Assembly: GCA_030522415.1 (NCBI GenBank)
Contig: CM060131.1
Span: forward strand, 6,931,203-6,995,202
DNA length: 64,000 nt
Direction: 5' to 3'
Origin: Channallabes apus
Taxonomy: Eukaryota > Chordata > Actinopteri > Siluriformes > Clariidae
Positions 21,009 to 33,826 of this stretch are shown here, one piece after another; within the stretch, counting starts at the first letter, position 1; each line of letters starts with the position of its first letter. The notes below the pieces were generated by a model. The model searched no databases. It was not told the origin of the DNA and saw only the letters and a program-made list of their open reading frames with translations. The translations under genes were made by a program, and so were the position numbers.

Positions 21009-22270
21009 ATAGCCATCTTGAAAGTGAACTCTAGTTAATTTAATGCAATCAGTTGTCAAAGACAAGTGGTTGTGAGACTGTGACCGACAGGTCATGCTCC
21101 GCTATGAAAGAACATAGGCGCACTTTTACATCGCGCACACGGTCGGCCACAGATGTGTGAATCTCCGTTGTGGTTCTTGTCGCACCAGACAGGGAGCATG
21201 TGTACTGTTAGAGCACTAACCGCAGCATTGTGACTAGCTGCTGACTGATGGCGAACTCGCACTTTGTTTTGTCATTATTGCCATATTGAAGTTTCCTGTG
21301 GCATACTGTGTAGAGACACCTACCTGGATGTTAGATTTTTTTTTTAGTCCACGAACTAAAGGCTTGCCATTCTCCCCAATTTCGCTAAGCCAAGCCCATC
21401 TCCATTTATTTATTTTACACTTTTATCAATCTCCGAAACATCGGAGCCTTCCTGCATTAAGTGTGTCCATGCTATAGTTATACCTCAGCCTGACATGTAG
21501 CTCTTCAAAACTAAACCAAAACCCGGAGTGGATTCATACCGGAGTGATAACAAAACGCTTAGAGTGGAGAGAGGAACGTGCATTCGCTCCACTCCAGGCT
21601 TTGATCACATCCTCCTCAGCAGGCTGAATACACTGTCTTTCTTTAATTTAACACCCATGTAAGCCTATATATACACAGCATTAAAATTATGAAAAGTGAA
21701 TTTTAAACATTAAGGACAGGCGGAACAGTGTGATTGACGGAAATCCGTCGTAACGACGGAGAACTTTAATCCCTGGCTTCATATTATCAAACACAGGCAA
21801 AGGAGACAGAAATTATTGAGGGATCCACTGAAAAAAGTAAACCTAGCTATCGTTCGTTTAATGTGTTTTTTTTTCTCATTCCATTAGTAAAAAAAATTAT
21901 TTGCTCTTTTAAACTAAAGTGTCTAATTTATGCTTATGGGTGGATCTTTTTTTTTTTTTACTTTAGTATAATGCTATTTACAGCAGGAAACCAAAGTGAA
22001 ATATTTCATTTTGATCAAGGTACTCTTATTAGGTTTAGTGTGATTTGCGCATGCGCAGTCTTTAGACCATAGTTTTGCCGGTATAATTTTATTTCCGCCT
22101 CAAACCGGAGCATGACGTTGAAACAAGTAAGGAAGGATATCAGAACCTGTATTTCAGTTACTGTTAGTTCAAGCCCCTGGTTAAACTTAAATCTAATCCA
22201 TTCACAAAGGACATTTCTGCTTCAAACCCAAAGTTCACCGTGTCACATGACCTCATGACGCAGCATTATC
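21009..22270. other. Unassigned non-coding stretch
   Basis: No convincing gene. Short frames are interrupted and without recognised motifs. Holds T-rich tracts at about 21330 and 21950. Confidence 0.4.
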
Positions 22271-23816
22271 ACGGACTGAATCACGTTCTGCTGGCGGCCC
22301 TAGTTTTTCAAAGAAAACTCCTTTAAACCAGGTAAGAAAGCAAACTCATGTCATTTCTATGTTAAATGTATCTCTTATATGAGCAAATTCATGATTTATG
22401 TCAGGAACAACTACTTTGTAGATTGAGTTTTGTGTCCGTGTTTGCTACTGTAGCTAAAAACACCTATATTACCTACATTAGCATTAGCTAACTAACGTGG
22501 TGATTTTCAAAAACACCGGAGTTTCTACAGTAAGTCAGCGGTGCCGAATAACATGAAAATAATTATATTTAAGTACCGTTGGTTAACGATGTAAAAATTA
22601 ATAGGAAAGTGACGTAAACATAGAACAAGCTAATTTAGAGTGAGTGCTGTTTGTAGTGTATTTATAGTTATTCTTAAAACCTTCTGGACTTGCTAATGTG
22701 TAAGTAATGTAATATCACTAAAACTATATTCCCTCATATGAAACGGGGCTTTAGCACATGTTCCTGACATACTGGTGACACTTTATGACACGTTTTTAAC
22801 CGTATCAGTATATAAATATTGGCATAAATTTGACATGTTGATTTAATGTTACTTCAAGTACATTTTAGCCATTACGATGTCTTGAAATAACTTTAAAAGT
22901 AAACATAATCTTTATGCACTTTTGTGTTTACAGGTCTGTTAGTTTTTCTGAAAGGGCATTATTTTACTCATACTGCTTTCTATACTTTATACATACTGTA
23001 ATTAAGATTTGCTAACATAAGAACTTGAGCCAGACCAAATTTTGTTTTTACCTTTTTTTTTTTTTTAAGATCAGTAATGAATTTCTGAGAATTATATCTG
23101 CTCCACTTCAAGCAAGATTACTGGTTTCCTTGGACAAGCAACACTACAAACTAATTGAGATCATCAGAAACTAGGGAGGAACCCGTCCGAGAGAAGACCA
23201 GAGATATAATCTTCATCTTCAAGTTCTTGATCTGGTATGTACTCGCTCAAAAAAGCAGAAATTAGCTTGGTGTCAAATGTAATCTTGTGAATGGATGTCA
23301 CAGGACCTGAGCAAGGCATCCACATCAAGTTGGCTGCGATGCACTAAATTAAAACATAACTAGCAGAATAAAACTTTAGTTTAACTTGTTCACAGGTTAG
23401 TGTATGCTGTCCGAATACAGGTTTCAATGTCTGCCATGTTCATTTTTTCACGCTTTAAAAGCCTAACATAACCAACAATAATGTTTGTTTTTATGTCCGT
23501 AGAGCCTGGAGGTGATTATCTCCTGAAATTAATACTTAAAATGATAAATTTTATCATTAATACATAATGTGTGTATATGTATGTCAGTTATTTTGGCGTA
23601 TTCATTGAGCTAATTACATTTATCATGATGCACCATAATCCTAGGTGTGTTTTTCACTCATAGGGAGCATTAAGTGATTTTACATGCATACATCAGACAC
23701 TGTTTTGCCAAATAGAGCAACTTGTCTAACAAATGTCCTTTCTTTTATTAGGTTGTTCAGAAAGATGAAGCTCAGGCAGAACTTGTGAGGTGCACGATGG
23801 CCCTGTTTGTCCTCAG
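22271..23816 (+). pseudogene. Degenerate exons of a fish multigene-family protein
   Basis: A 5' exon-like end at CCAG|GTAAG (about 22331), an exon at 23070-23234 after a pyrimidine-rich acceptor and before CTG|GTATGT, and an exon at 23752-23816 (TTAG acceptor, CAG|GTAGG donor). The two inner exons read in one frame: I-I-S-A-P-L-Q-A-R-L-L-V-S-L-D-K-Q then G-G-T-R and, after the splice, V-Q-K-D-E-A-Q-A-E-L-V. This resembles a large family of teleost predicted proteins of unknown function (SAM-domain-3-like neighbours). One TAG lies inside the first exon and flanking exons are missing, so it looks dead. Recognition is from memory of the family pattern. Confidence 0.35.
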
Positions 23817-23974
23817 GTAGGAAGAGGACTGTCTTCAGCCTCCACAGGAAATCGGGATTGTGACTTATTGAGTTTCCATCAGTCGCACATGAATGTTCCA
23901 TGTTTTACCTCTGCTGATTTTGTTTCAGGAACATTTTCTAATTTTCTTTTCAGTCCAATTAATAAATGTATGTT

Positions 23975-24128
23975 GCAAAGTTCATTCATTCATTCATCTT
24001 CTGTACCGCTTTATCCTTCTATTCAGGGTCGCGGGGGGCCTGGAGCCTATCCCAGGAGGCTTAGGGCACGAGGCGGGGTACACCCTGGACAGGGTGCCAA
24101 TCCATCGCAGGGCACACACATACATTTA
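23975..24128 (-). repeat. Dispersed L2-like LINE/SINE tail fragment
   Basis: TTCATTCATTCATTCATC tetranucleotide tail followed by CTGTACCGCTTTATCC, GGGTCGCGGGGGGCCTGGAG and CCTGGACAGGGTGCCAATCC, a very common fish interspersed repeat. Orientation is inferred from the microsatellite tail. Confidence 0.55.
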
Positions 24129-24412
24129 TGGAGTAATTTATTTTAGTCGCAGAGTATTTAGTTTGGTTCTTCTTCAGCAGGTTTGACAAGGACAAAATGT
24201 ACCCATTGCAAAATTTAATTTGTGGATAAATGCAGACATATTTTTTTTCCCTCTCAATTTCAAATTCAGTTAGCAGTGTTGAATGACTGTTGGTGTTTAT
24301 ACATTTTGAAAAAAAAAATCTTATTGTTAACATTTTGGATGAAAATATGTTCATTCCACAATAAATGTGTATATAACGAAATGTGTTTTGAGTGTAAATC
24401 AATATGTAATTA

Positions 24413-26012
24413 CAAACCGGATTCCAAAAAAGTTGGGACACTAAACAAATTGTGAATAAAAACTGAATGCAATGATGTGGAGATGGCAAATGTCAATATT
24501 TTATTCAGAATAGAACATAGATGACAGATCAAAAGTTTAATCCGAGAAAATTTATCATTTTAAAGGAAAAATATGTTGATTCCAAATTTCACGGTGTCAA
24601 CAAATCCCAAAAAAGTTGGAACAAGTAGCAATAAGAGGCTGGAAAAAGTAAATTTGAGCATAACGAAGAGCTGGAAGACCAATTAACAGTAATTAGGTTA
24701 ATTGGCAACATGATTGGGTAAAAAAAATAGCTTCTCAGAGTGGCAGTGTCTCTCAGAAGCCAAGATGGGTAGAGGATCACCAATTCCCACAATGTTGCGC
24801 AGAAAGATAGTGGGGCAATATCAGAAAGGTGTTACCCAGCGAAAAATTGCAAAGACTTTGCAGTTATCATCATCAACTGTGCATAATAGCATCCGAAGAT
24901 TCAGAGAATCTGGAACAATCTCTGTCCGTAAGGGTCAAGGGGGTAAAACCATACTGGATGCCCGTGATCTCCGGGCCCTTAAACGACACTGCACCACAAA
25001 CAGGAATGCTACTGTAAAGGAAATCACAGAATGGGGTCAGAAATACTTCCAGAAACCATCGTCAGTGAACACAATCCGCCGTGCCATCCGCCGTTGCCAG
25101 CTGAAACTCTACGGTGCAAAGAAGAAGCCATTTCTAAGCAAGATCCACAAGCACAGGCGTTTTTATTGGGCCAGGGATCATTTAAAATGGAATGTGGCAA
25201 AATGGAAGATTGTTCTGTGGTCAGACGAGTCACGATTCGAAGTTCTTGTTGGAAATGTGGGACGCCATGTCATCCGGACCAAAGAGGACAAGGACAACCC
25301 AAGTTATTATCAACGCTCAGTTCAGAAGCCTGCATCTCTGATGGTATGGGGTTGCATGAATGTGTGTGGCATGGGCAGCTTGCATGTCTGGAAAGGCACC
25401 ATCAATGCATAAAAATATATTCAGGTTCTAGAACAACATATGCTCCCATCCAGACGTCATCTCTTTCACGGAAGACCCTGAATTTTTCAACAAGATAATG
25501 CCAGACCACCTTCTGCATCAATCACAACATCATGGCTGCGTAGGAGAAGGATCCGGGGACTGAAATGACCAGTCTGCAGTCCAGATCATTCCCCTATAGA
25601 GAACATTTGGCGCATCATAAAGAGGAAGGTGCGACAAAGAAGGCCCAAGACGATTGAACAGTTAGAGGCCTGTATTAGACAAGAATGAGAGAGCATACTG
25701 TACCTATTTCTAAACTTGAGAAACTGGTTTCCTCGGTCCCCAGACGTCTGTTGAGTGTTGTAAGAAGAAGGGGAGATGCCACACAGTGGTGAAAATGGCC
25801 TTGTCCCAACTTTTTTGGGATTTGTTGACACCATGACATTTTGATTCACCATATTTTTCCCTTAAAATTATACATTTTCTCAGTTTAAACTTTTGCTCCG
25901 TGATTTATGTTCTATTCTAAATAAAATATTGACATTTGCCATCTCCACATTATTGCATTCAGTTTTTATTCACAATTTGTTTAGTGTCCCAACTTTTTTG
26001 GAATCCGGTTTG
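24413..26012 (+). mobile_element. Tc1/mariner element with long IR/DR inverted repeats
   Basis: 1600 bp, flanked by TA on both sides (24411-24412 and 26013-26014). Terminal inverted repeats of about 210 bp start CAAACCGGATTCCAAAAAAG at both ends and match with scattered changes. The outer direct-repeat core TCCAAAAAAGTTGGGAC recurs inside each arm as TCCCAAAAAAGTTGG(A/G)AC, the IR/DR arrangement known from Sleeping Beauty-type Tc1 elements, where the repeats bind transposase. Confidence 0.95.
24765..25792 (+). pseudogene. Tc1-like transposase, inactivated
   Basis: Starts at the ATG of M-G-R-G-S; about 342 codons end to end, the usual size. N-terminal paired-like helix-turn-helix (R-R-K-I-V-G-Q-Y-Q-K-G then Q-R-K-I-A-K), second HTH near residue 70-110, then DDE domain: W-S-D-E-S-R-F (first Asp), F-Q-Q-D-N-A (second Asp) and S-P-I-E-N-I-W (Glu). 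The frame is closed by TAA at 25410 and by further stops and shifts downstream, so all catalytic residues remain but the protein cannot be made whole. Confidence 0.92.
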
Positions 26013-28140
26013 TAAGTTTTTTATGCTTTTATATTTAAATTATGAATGCCTTAAATCTTTTTGATGCAACTTAAGAAAAGGTAATTTGCTCAACCATTCA
26101 AAAGTGGTTTATATCAAGTTTATACTTTCAGGTTAGATTTAGAAGAATATTTACATTAAGTAATATAGCCAACTCATTTATTTAGATTTAGAACAACTTT
26201 AAATATTTGGTTTGTTTCACCTTCAGAAATGAGTTTACATGAAATTTTAAGTTAGAGTAAATGGTTTATTTACATTACGTCAATGCTAAAATATTAGGTG
26301 TGACAGGTTACTTCAATTTTTTTAAGTTGAGCCAGTGCTATATTTTTTTCAATGGGGTCAATCAGATGTACTGTGTCGGGTAAGTGTGGTGCTTTTATTG
26401 AAGGGATAATGACAGATTAATTAATTTTTTTTGGGTGAACAATTTCTTTAATGTTTTCGGAGTTGTGGTTTCTCAGCGCCGGACTGTTGATGTCTCTTTC
26501 CAGGACCAGGCATATCGTTCAATTATTATAATTCTTTTGGCCAAATACTGTAGGCAGCCGTAACAGACGTGAGGGCACGCGCGTCATCACGTCTGCTTAG
26601 CCGACTGCGTTCACTGTAAACTTCAATATAGCCGTTTATATTTATGTTTATTTGTATATTTATGTTATTAATATTCATTTTGTAGAGATTGTGTGTGCGT
26701 GCACGGAGCGTTTGTGTTGATAAGTTTATGTGGATAAATTGATAAGTGTATTTTGTCAAAGTATTTGTGGACATATAATTAGGGATTTTTTTTTTTAATT
26801 AAGGATGTCTTGAAACATAATTCAGTAACTCTACAGTATTTATTTGAACACGGTAAAGGTGTTAATGTTTCATACATTCCTTAATTTGTCCTTTCGGTTT
26901 GTGTTTTATGTTTCACTGTTTTCAATATACTGTACATACTGAAAAACGTATGGACAACAATGTTCCGGAAGCATTATTAAATATTCAATAAGGCGCACAC
27001 ATACACAATTTAGTTGCAATAAAGTTTTATTAAATATATAATAAAGCAGGCAGTACTGTATATGGCAAATGGTCACCAAAATCTTTACAAAAGTAAGAGT
27101 ATTCATTAATTTATTTTTTTTAGAAAAGAGGAAAACTCAATCTTTTCTTTCTAAGAAGTTCTTTAATTATGTCTCCTATTTGCTTGTTGTTGTGGGGTGG
27201 AATTTCCTAGCAACAGCATCGGAAAGTGCTTGAAGCAGAATTACCCCATCAGCGAAACCTTTGATTGTTTAAACAGTTTGATAACTTCACACCAAGGATA
27301 GGTGAGAAGGGGTATTACAGTAACGGTTTCTGTGGGTCTTCACCAAGAGGTGATGTGGGTCGCGTTGTATTCAGCGAATAGACTAAAACAAAATCATGTT
27401 TGCTTCAGCATTGGAAACAATATTGTATTAGGCCAACTTTATTTAAGATTAAAATAATAGTGGGTTAGGAACGTTATTCTTCATATAACTTAAATGGCTG
27501 AATGAAGTTAAATATACACAATAAATTAATAATTGCGTTTGCTTTACATTTGAGCACTCGTGTAAATAGCTTTTTCATTGTATATACTACCATATCGTAT
27601 ATCTGTGTCTAATACTGGTTTATTCATATTTTACATTACATTCAGTTTGTAATTTACTTGCGATTGTACTTTTAAAATGTAACCTATATACGTATCTACA
27701 GTATAAGCATATTTAACTACTTCAGCAGTGAATTAGAAACTTGGTCAGTCTGGCTTTTAGTTAAAGTCCTTCAGAGCAAGCATTGTGTAAATATAATATA
27801 TAAAAAATAATGTAAAATAAAATAATACAAAATAAATAAATATATAACATAAATGGTTAATGATAGCAATAAAATCAGACTTAATAGTTGGATTTGATAC
27901 TTTTCTTTTTATTTACTGTATAGACATCTTATTATGCTTTCTGTTATTAATCTCTCTATTCTCTAATTATGACTTGAATAAATCGGCTCACATCGGAGCG
28001 CACACGGAGCGAGTACTGTAGTCTATATATTTGTGTTTGTTGTTTTCCTCGGGGGAGTGGGGGGTGGGGTGGCGTGTTTATGTCTGCATTTTATCTATAA
28101 ATCGTGTGTGTGTGTGTGTGTGCACGGAGAGTTTATGTGT
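26013..28140. other. Non-coding stretch with an isolated family-T module
   Basis: 26460-26760 matches 11088-11345 and 60656-60930 of family-T copies (CAGCGCCGGACTGTTGATG, GGCCAAATACTGTAGGCAGC), same orientation. The rest is AT-rich and without a recognised gene; a TG microsatellite lies at about 28104-28122. Confidence 0.6.
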
Positions 28141-28257
28141 GCCCCTTTGATGTGCTGGGTATGGCGGGGCGTCGATTGCTGATCAGTGTAAAGTAGCGTA
28201 CTTTACACACACTGATCAGCACCTGACGCCCCGCCGTACCCAGGAGATCAAAGGGGC
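28141..28257. repeat. 117-bp imperfect hairpin
   Basis: GCCCCTTTGAT at the start pairs with ATCAAAGGGGC at the end; inner pairings include GGCGGGGCGTC/GACGCCCCGCC, GCTGATCA/TGATCAGC and a perfect GTGTAAAGTA/TACTTTACAC around a 3-nt loop GCG. Bulges of 2-4 nt separate the stems. It could be a small MITE or a structured RNA precursor; nothing in the sequence decides. Confidence 0.85.
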
Positions 28258-28439
28258 AGTTATCGGCTATGACACGTTGAAGGAGAACTTAATAGTTCTC
28301 AAAAATAGTGTAAATGTCTGCAACAATCAGTAACCATTAAAATGTTTTTTTTTTGTAATTAAACACGAAAATATTAATTATATTTCCATTATATATATAT
28401 ACAAGGGCGTAGGTTTGCTCTGGACATTGGTGGGGACCT

Positions 28440-28529
28440 ATGACTCCAAGTAATACCCCACCCCCCAATCCCCTTTTCCACCGACCAACCCCCAACCCCC
28501 TGCCCCACCTACCAACCTTCCACCCCAAC
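28440..28529. repeat. C-rich low-complexity tract
   Basis: CCCCACC/CCAACC-type runs with almost no G, directly before the family-T terminus at 28532. Confidence 0.7.
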
Positions 28530-29009
28530 TACAGTGGTTACTCAATCGGAATAACCATCCCGCCACGCATACCGCCGTTTAACGGCAACAGCAGCCAAAA
28601 TAAATCAGTTGCATTTCAAAGTCATTCGTAAAATGGCCGCCAGGTGGCGCAAAGTGACATTTTCATTCATCGCAGTAAATACAACAGTGATGGTAATTTC
28701 CACAACAAACATGAAAAATCTGAACCAGAGCTATTGATGTGTACTGTACAATAATGAGTAAAAAAAAATTATAGTAGATTTATTAACTGAAATAAATGAC
28801 CATATTTTTCAAGAGAATTTTCAAGCCCCACTCATCAAACAAAATTATAACAAAATCGGCCAAGTTTACTATTTATTTAAATATAAATTTCTAAACCAAT
28901 AAGATCAAATAACACCAAGTTATTATTATAACAGGCTTACTTCGTCACTTATCTAGAGCTTGCTTTATTAACCTTGCCTTATTAACGTCACTTGGGTGCA
29001 TTGTCTCTA

Positions 29010-29090
29010 AGTGCTTGCTTGGTGTAGCGGTTAGAGCCCTCAGTCAGTGATATACAAAGCGCCGGTTCGAATCCCGAGAGATGATGTTTT
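29010..29090 (+). other. tRNA-like Pol III unit in copy 3
   Basis: TGGTGTAGCGGTTAGAGC A box and CGGTTCGAATCCC B box, spacing as in the other units. Confidence 0.6.
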
Positions 29091-29839
29091 AAAATTGTTT
29101 TATTTTAATTATAGCAAAATTAAAATAAAATGTTGTATTTTGATTTTGCTTCAGCATACTATAGAAAAAACAGCAAACAGCAAACCAGTTTGTATTCTTT
29201 AAATTTAGGGGAGTGACGGCTCGGTCTGCTGCTGCTGCTGTGTGTGTGTGTCATTATACTGATGAAAAGTGGTGGCCATCTGGAGTACCGGGAGTTTTGA
29301 TTTACGACAGCTGTTTACGGCAGTGTAGTCCAGTGCGGGAGATGCATTGTGGGTAATGAGGTCCGGTGTGTGTGAAGTTGTATGCGAATGCGAGATGTAA
29401 GCTGGGATATAGAGTCTGAGTTTTGTATTCTTTTCACTCGTTTTTAGTTTGATTTAATAGCAGGATCTACCCGAAAGTTTGTACTATAACCTGACAATGC
29501 AGCAAAATAAAGAACGGACATCGAGCAGTTTGTCCATCTCATGAGTACATGAATTAACGGGCTGTTACGCTGCCGCGAGCAACATTGAAAACAAAGCAGA
29601 GAAGCTAACTGTGTTTGTTACTGCGCATATCAGGGAGAGATATTGATCCTTTTAAAAATAGTTTTATTTTAATTATAGCAAAATTCAAATTAAACAAAAT
29701 GTTTTAAGTGCGCTTAAGGTAGAGTCTTATAAAGGCTATGTAGTCTTATATAGTTTTATTATATATTTTTTGCACATTAATCTGAAGTCCTCATCTGTTA
29801 CATTTTTGATAACGATAGTTTTTTTTTTCAGCCTGTCAC

Positions 29840-30000
29840 GACATGTGCCCAAATCATCTTTTTTTTTATCCTTGGCTGGCAAGCTATCCGGTTTGCACCG
29901 CGTGCTATAAAATACTCGGGGTTTGTTGGGTTACAGGGGATTTTTACTACGCGGTGTGATTGCGACGCTCGCGCAACAACGCGGAAGTGCGGCATTTCTA
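29840..30000 (-). repeat. Module shared with copy 2 (inverted)
   Basis: Reverse complement of about 63570-63740 in copy 2, including CGCGTTGTTGCGCG-like sequence and GCTTGCCAGCCAAGGATG. Copy 1 lacks it at the matching place (near 14270). Confidence 0.7.
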
Positions 30001-30135
30001 AACCAATAAGATCAAATGACACCAAGTTTAAAACAGATAAAATACACGTGCAATTAGTATAATTGTATAACAGGCTTACTTCGTCACTTATCTAGAGCTT
30101 GCTTTCAAAGAAGTCTCTGGGGTGCATTGTCTCTA

Positions 30136-30210
30136 AGTGCCCGCTTGATGTAGCGGTTAGAGCGCTCGCCCAGAGATCTACAAAGCGCCAGTTCGAATCC
30201 CAAGTGATGA
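30136..30210 (+). other. tRNA-like Pol III unit in copy 3
   Basis: TGATGTAGCGGTTAGAGC and CAGTTCGAATCCC; slightly decayed A and B boxes. Confidence 0.55.
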
Positions 30211-31538
30211 TGTTTTAAAAATGTTTTATTTTAAAACTAAATAAAATGTTTTAAGTGCGCTTAAGGTAGAGTCTTATAAAGGCTATTTAGACTTATATAG
30301 TTTTATTATATATTTTTTGCACATTAATCTGAGTCCTCATCTGTTAGATCTGTTTTATTTTTTTTTCCTAGCCGGCCCTTATATGCGGCTCCATCCCTTT
30401 CCCGCCTATTCAGGGAGCCTGCGGAGTGAGCGATTAACCATAGTCGAATCGATTGGGGTGCTCCCAACTCACGTTACTCGTGAGTCGGCCTATTCATAAA
30501 AATAAAACAAAATAAAATGTTTTGATTTTGCTTCAGCATACTATAGGAAAAACAGCAAACTCGCACGCTACCAGTTTGTATTCTTTAAATTTAGGGGAGT
30601 GACGACTCTGTGTGTGTGTGTGTGTGTGTCATTATACTGGTGGATTATTCAGTGAAACGAGGCTCAGCTGAAAGATGTTAGGCACATCAGTCACTTAACC
30701 CCAAATAAAAGGTATTTCTTTTCTATTATGAAATCATAATATTGCATCTCTTTCCTAATCATATGGAGGAGTGCGCGGGCGCCGCCGACAAAGAGCGTGT
30801 TGTTGCAGGAGAGAGAGAGAGGTTGATTTTACGACAGCTGTTTACGGGAGTGTAGTCCAGTGCGGGAGATGCATTGTGGGTAATGTGGTCCGGTGTGTGT
30901 GAAGTTGGACAGGATCTATCCGAAAGTTTGTACTATAACCTGACAATATGCAGCAAAATAAAGAACGGACATCGACAAGTTTGTCCATCTCATCATTACA
31001 TGAATTAACAGGCTGTTACACTGCCGCGAGCAACATCAAAAACAAAGCTGAGAAGCTAACTGTGTTTGTTACTGCGCATGCGCAGGTTTCGCTCCCTCTA
31101 TGCAGCGAAGTTGTTTGAGCAAATTAATAATTTCAATGAATGAAATGGAGGAAGAAGAAAAGGTGGAGCTGAAAAGTACACGAAAATAAGAAAAAGCTTT
31201 AGAGGTAAATGCAGTGAAATGCTTCAAATGAACAGATTCTGCCTTTTAAAAAGAGGAAGAAGAATACACTGGCTCATTAAAGTGGAGATTATTTTTTTAA
31301 AACCACATACTAGTATAGAAATATAACAAAAAAAAATGTAAATATAAAGTATCACTGAACATATATTGGGTCATATTTGTAAAAAATAAAAAAATAATAA
31401 AAAAAAAAAAGAAAGAAAGGAAAGAACAATAAGTTCATTATTCAAAGTTATTCAGATCAGTGTAAAGTTAGTGTGATTTTAAAAGTGCTTTAACTCCACC
31501 TGGCACAGTTTCATCCTAGTGGAACAATCTGACTACAT

Positions 31539-31720
31539 GTGCAGTGCCATGGAAAAGTAGTTGTCCCTTCCTGATTTTTTTCTTTGCATATTTGTCACAC
31601 TTGTATGGGTGGAATTTGACCTAAACACTTTATGAGGAAAAGACAAATTTGCCTTTTTGTTTGTGAGATATCATGAACATTTGGCAGGGGGTATCACCGT
31701 GATGCAGTGTTAGATCTACC
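31539..31720 (+). repeat. Tc1-like terminal relic
   Basis: CAGTGCCATGGAAAAGTAGT, CTTCCTGATTTTTTTC and TTTGTCACACTT match the style of a common fish Tc1-type inverted repeat; no partner end seen. Confidence 0.4.
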
Positions 31721-31824
31721 ACTCATCAGTGTAAACTGTAAGTGCAGCAGGTCAGTGATGATGAACCAGTGCCTGCTGATGATGACCAACACGTCTCCCC
31801 TGATCTACCAGAGCCAAGTGAAAA

Positions 31825-31974
31825 GAATCACAATCAAACTGAACAGGTAAGCTGGAATAAAATTAGTAGCAGCATTACCTCCTGCTAGTAATTATTATGG
31901 TAGACAATATTAATTAAAAAGTAATGCTGCTACTGATTTTATTTCAGCTTACCTGTTCAGTTTTATTGCCATTC
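31825..31974. repeat. Hairpin with about 54-bp arms
   Basis: CTGAACAGGTAAGCTG...GTAGCAGCATTAC (31825-31878) pairs with GTAATGCTGCTAC...CAGCTTACCTGTTCAG (31921-31974), a few mismatches. Copy 1 (13815-13915) and copy 2 (62425-62525) carry only a shorter form of this hairpin. Confidence 0.85.
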
Positions 31975-33826
31975 TTTTTAAAATATTGTCTTTATAGATT
32001 TATATGTAGTTTGTCTTGATGTTTTTTCCTTTGTTTCTTTGTTTCACTAATATGACCCAATATATGTTCAGTGATACTTCAAATAATATGTTTAAATAGC
32101 ATTGCTTTCCGTATTGTGTTATTTTTTTTATACTAGTAACTGGTGTTAAAATATATCTCTACATTAATGAGCCAGTGTATTATGATGTGGGCTGCTGTGT
32201 GCCAGAAAGTCCAGGGCCACTTTTTGGTCCCAGTCCGCTACTGACTGAAAGTCTGAGGCATAAGAACCTCAGATTGGGGAAGTGGTGAGAGGTCCTGAAT
32301 GTATAGGGGGAGGGTGAAAAATTTGCATTTGAATGTTGTCTGGCATTGTAAAGCACACACAGGACACAGCAGTGGAAAACTAACCAATGTTTTTTTTTAT
32401 TTTGCTCAGCATATTATAGAAAAAACAGCAAACAAACAAAAAAAAAAATCATCGTGCCTGGTATAGGTTTAATATTGAGTGCGCACCGTTTGTACATTTG
32501 TTATTTTACAACTATATAAGAACACTCAGAAATACCTTTTATTTGGGGTTAAGTGACTGATGTGCCTAACATCTTTCAGCTGAGCCTCGTTTCACTGAAT
32601 AATCCACCAGTATAATGACACACACACACACACAGAGTCGTCACTCCCCTAAATTTAAAGAATACAAACTGGTTGCGTGCGAGTTTGCTGTTTTTCCTAT
32701 AGGATGCTGAAGCTAAATCAAAATAAAACATTTTATTTTGTTTTATTTTTATTCTGCTATAATTAAAATAAAAAAATTTAAAACAGTATCACGCAGGGAT
32801 CGAACTCGGGTCACCCGCGTGAAACGCCGCGGACTTACGCTCACTCTGTAGGCTCCCTGAATAAGCGGGAAAGGGATGGAGCCATGTATTCGTGCCGGCA
32901 GGAAAACAAAAAAAACTAAACAGATCTAACAGATGAGGACTCAGATTAATGTGCAAAAAATATATAATAAAACTATATAAGTCTACATAGCCTTTATAAG
33001 ACTCTACCTTAAGCGCACTTAAAACATTTAATTTAGTTTTAAAATAAAACAATTGTTTTTTCGCGGCAGCGGCCAAAATAAACCAGGAGCATTTCAAAAT
33101 AATTCGTGAAATGACCGCCAGGTGGCGCAAATTGACATTTTCCGTCGTATCGGTTTTTAAATATATTCAGAGCTTAAGTCATAATAAAGTCAAAACAATA
33201 TGTTGTAGCGAAGTAATACTACAATTATGATAATTTACACATCCAACAAACATGTAAAACTATAAATATAAAAAATATGAGTTAGAAAACATTGGTTTTA
33301 TTTCGTTTAGACAGACTCTCTGTTTTTATCTGTTTAGTGTTATTATTAAAGAAAACAGCGCAAACAACAGCACTAGGGCTTTCAAAAATTTTTTTTTCGA
33401 CAATACTTACAGTTGTTAGAGTTTAAGACATCAAGATTTAAATATAGAAATAACTAAAACAAATAGAGCAAACTTCCAGAATAGATAATAAAAAAATAAA
33501 TCAATAAAAAAGATGTATGCAGTATAATCGGGGCCTCTCATTACATTATATTTTGGTTCAGTGCCAGACGAAGTGCGAGCAAATATTGTCTTACATTTGT
33601 GAATAAAATATCATTGTTTTATTCAGAGATTTACAGTATTTGTGCAAAATAATAGTTATGCAATATAATTACAGGCTCTGGATTCGTTTTTCGTTTGCAG
33701 TATAAAACCAAAATACATCTTACTATTTTTGAGAGATTCGTCGTAAAAAAAACTGTTTTTTTTTCAGATATTTGTCTGTACAAAATAATATTTATGCAAT
33801 ATAATCACGGGCTCTTGATTCGTTAT

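Larger units (their letters stand above)
30215..33055. repeat. Fold-back: about 500-bp inverted repeats around a 1.8 kb centre
   Basis: Arm 1 at about 30215-30720 and arm 2 at about 32525-33055 are inverted copies: AAGTGCGCTTAAGGTAGAGTC, CCTATTCAGGGAGCCT and TCAGCTGAAAGATGTTAGGC in one arm each have their complement in the other. Arm 2 carries an extra tRNA-like stretch (about 32785-32850, GAGTTCGATCCC on the minus strand). Confidence 0.8.

Noticed and set aside
33060..33145. Right end of copy 3
   Set aside because: It matches the right-end module but lacks the CAGTGG terminus and TA flank, so it is an internal duplicate module.
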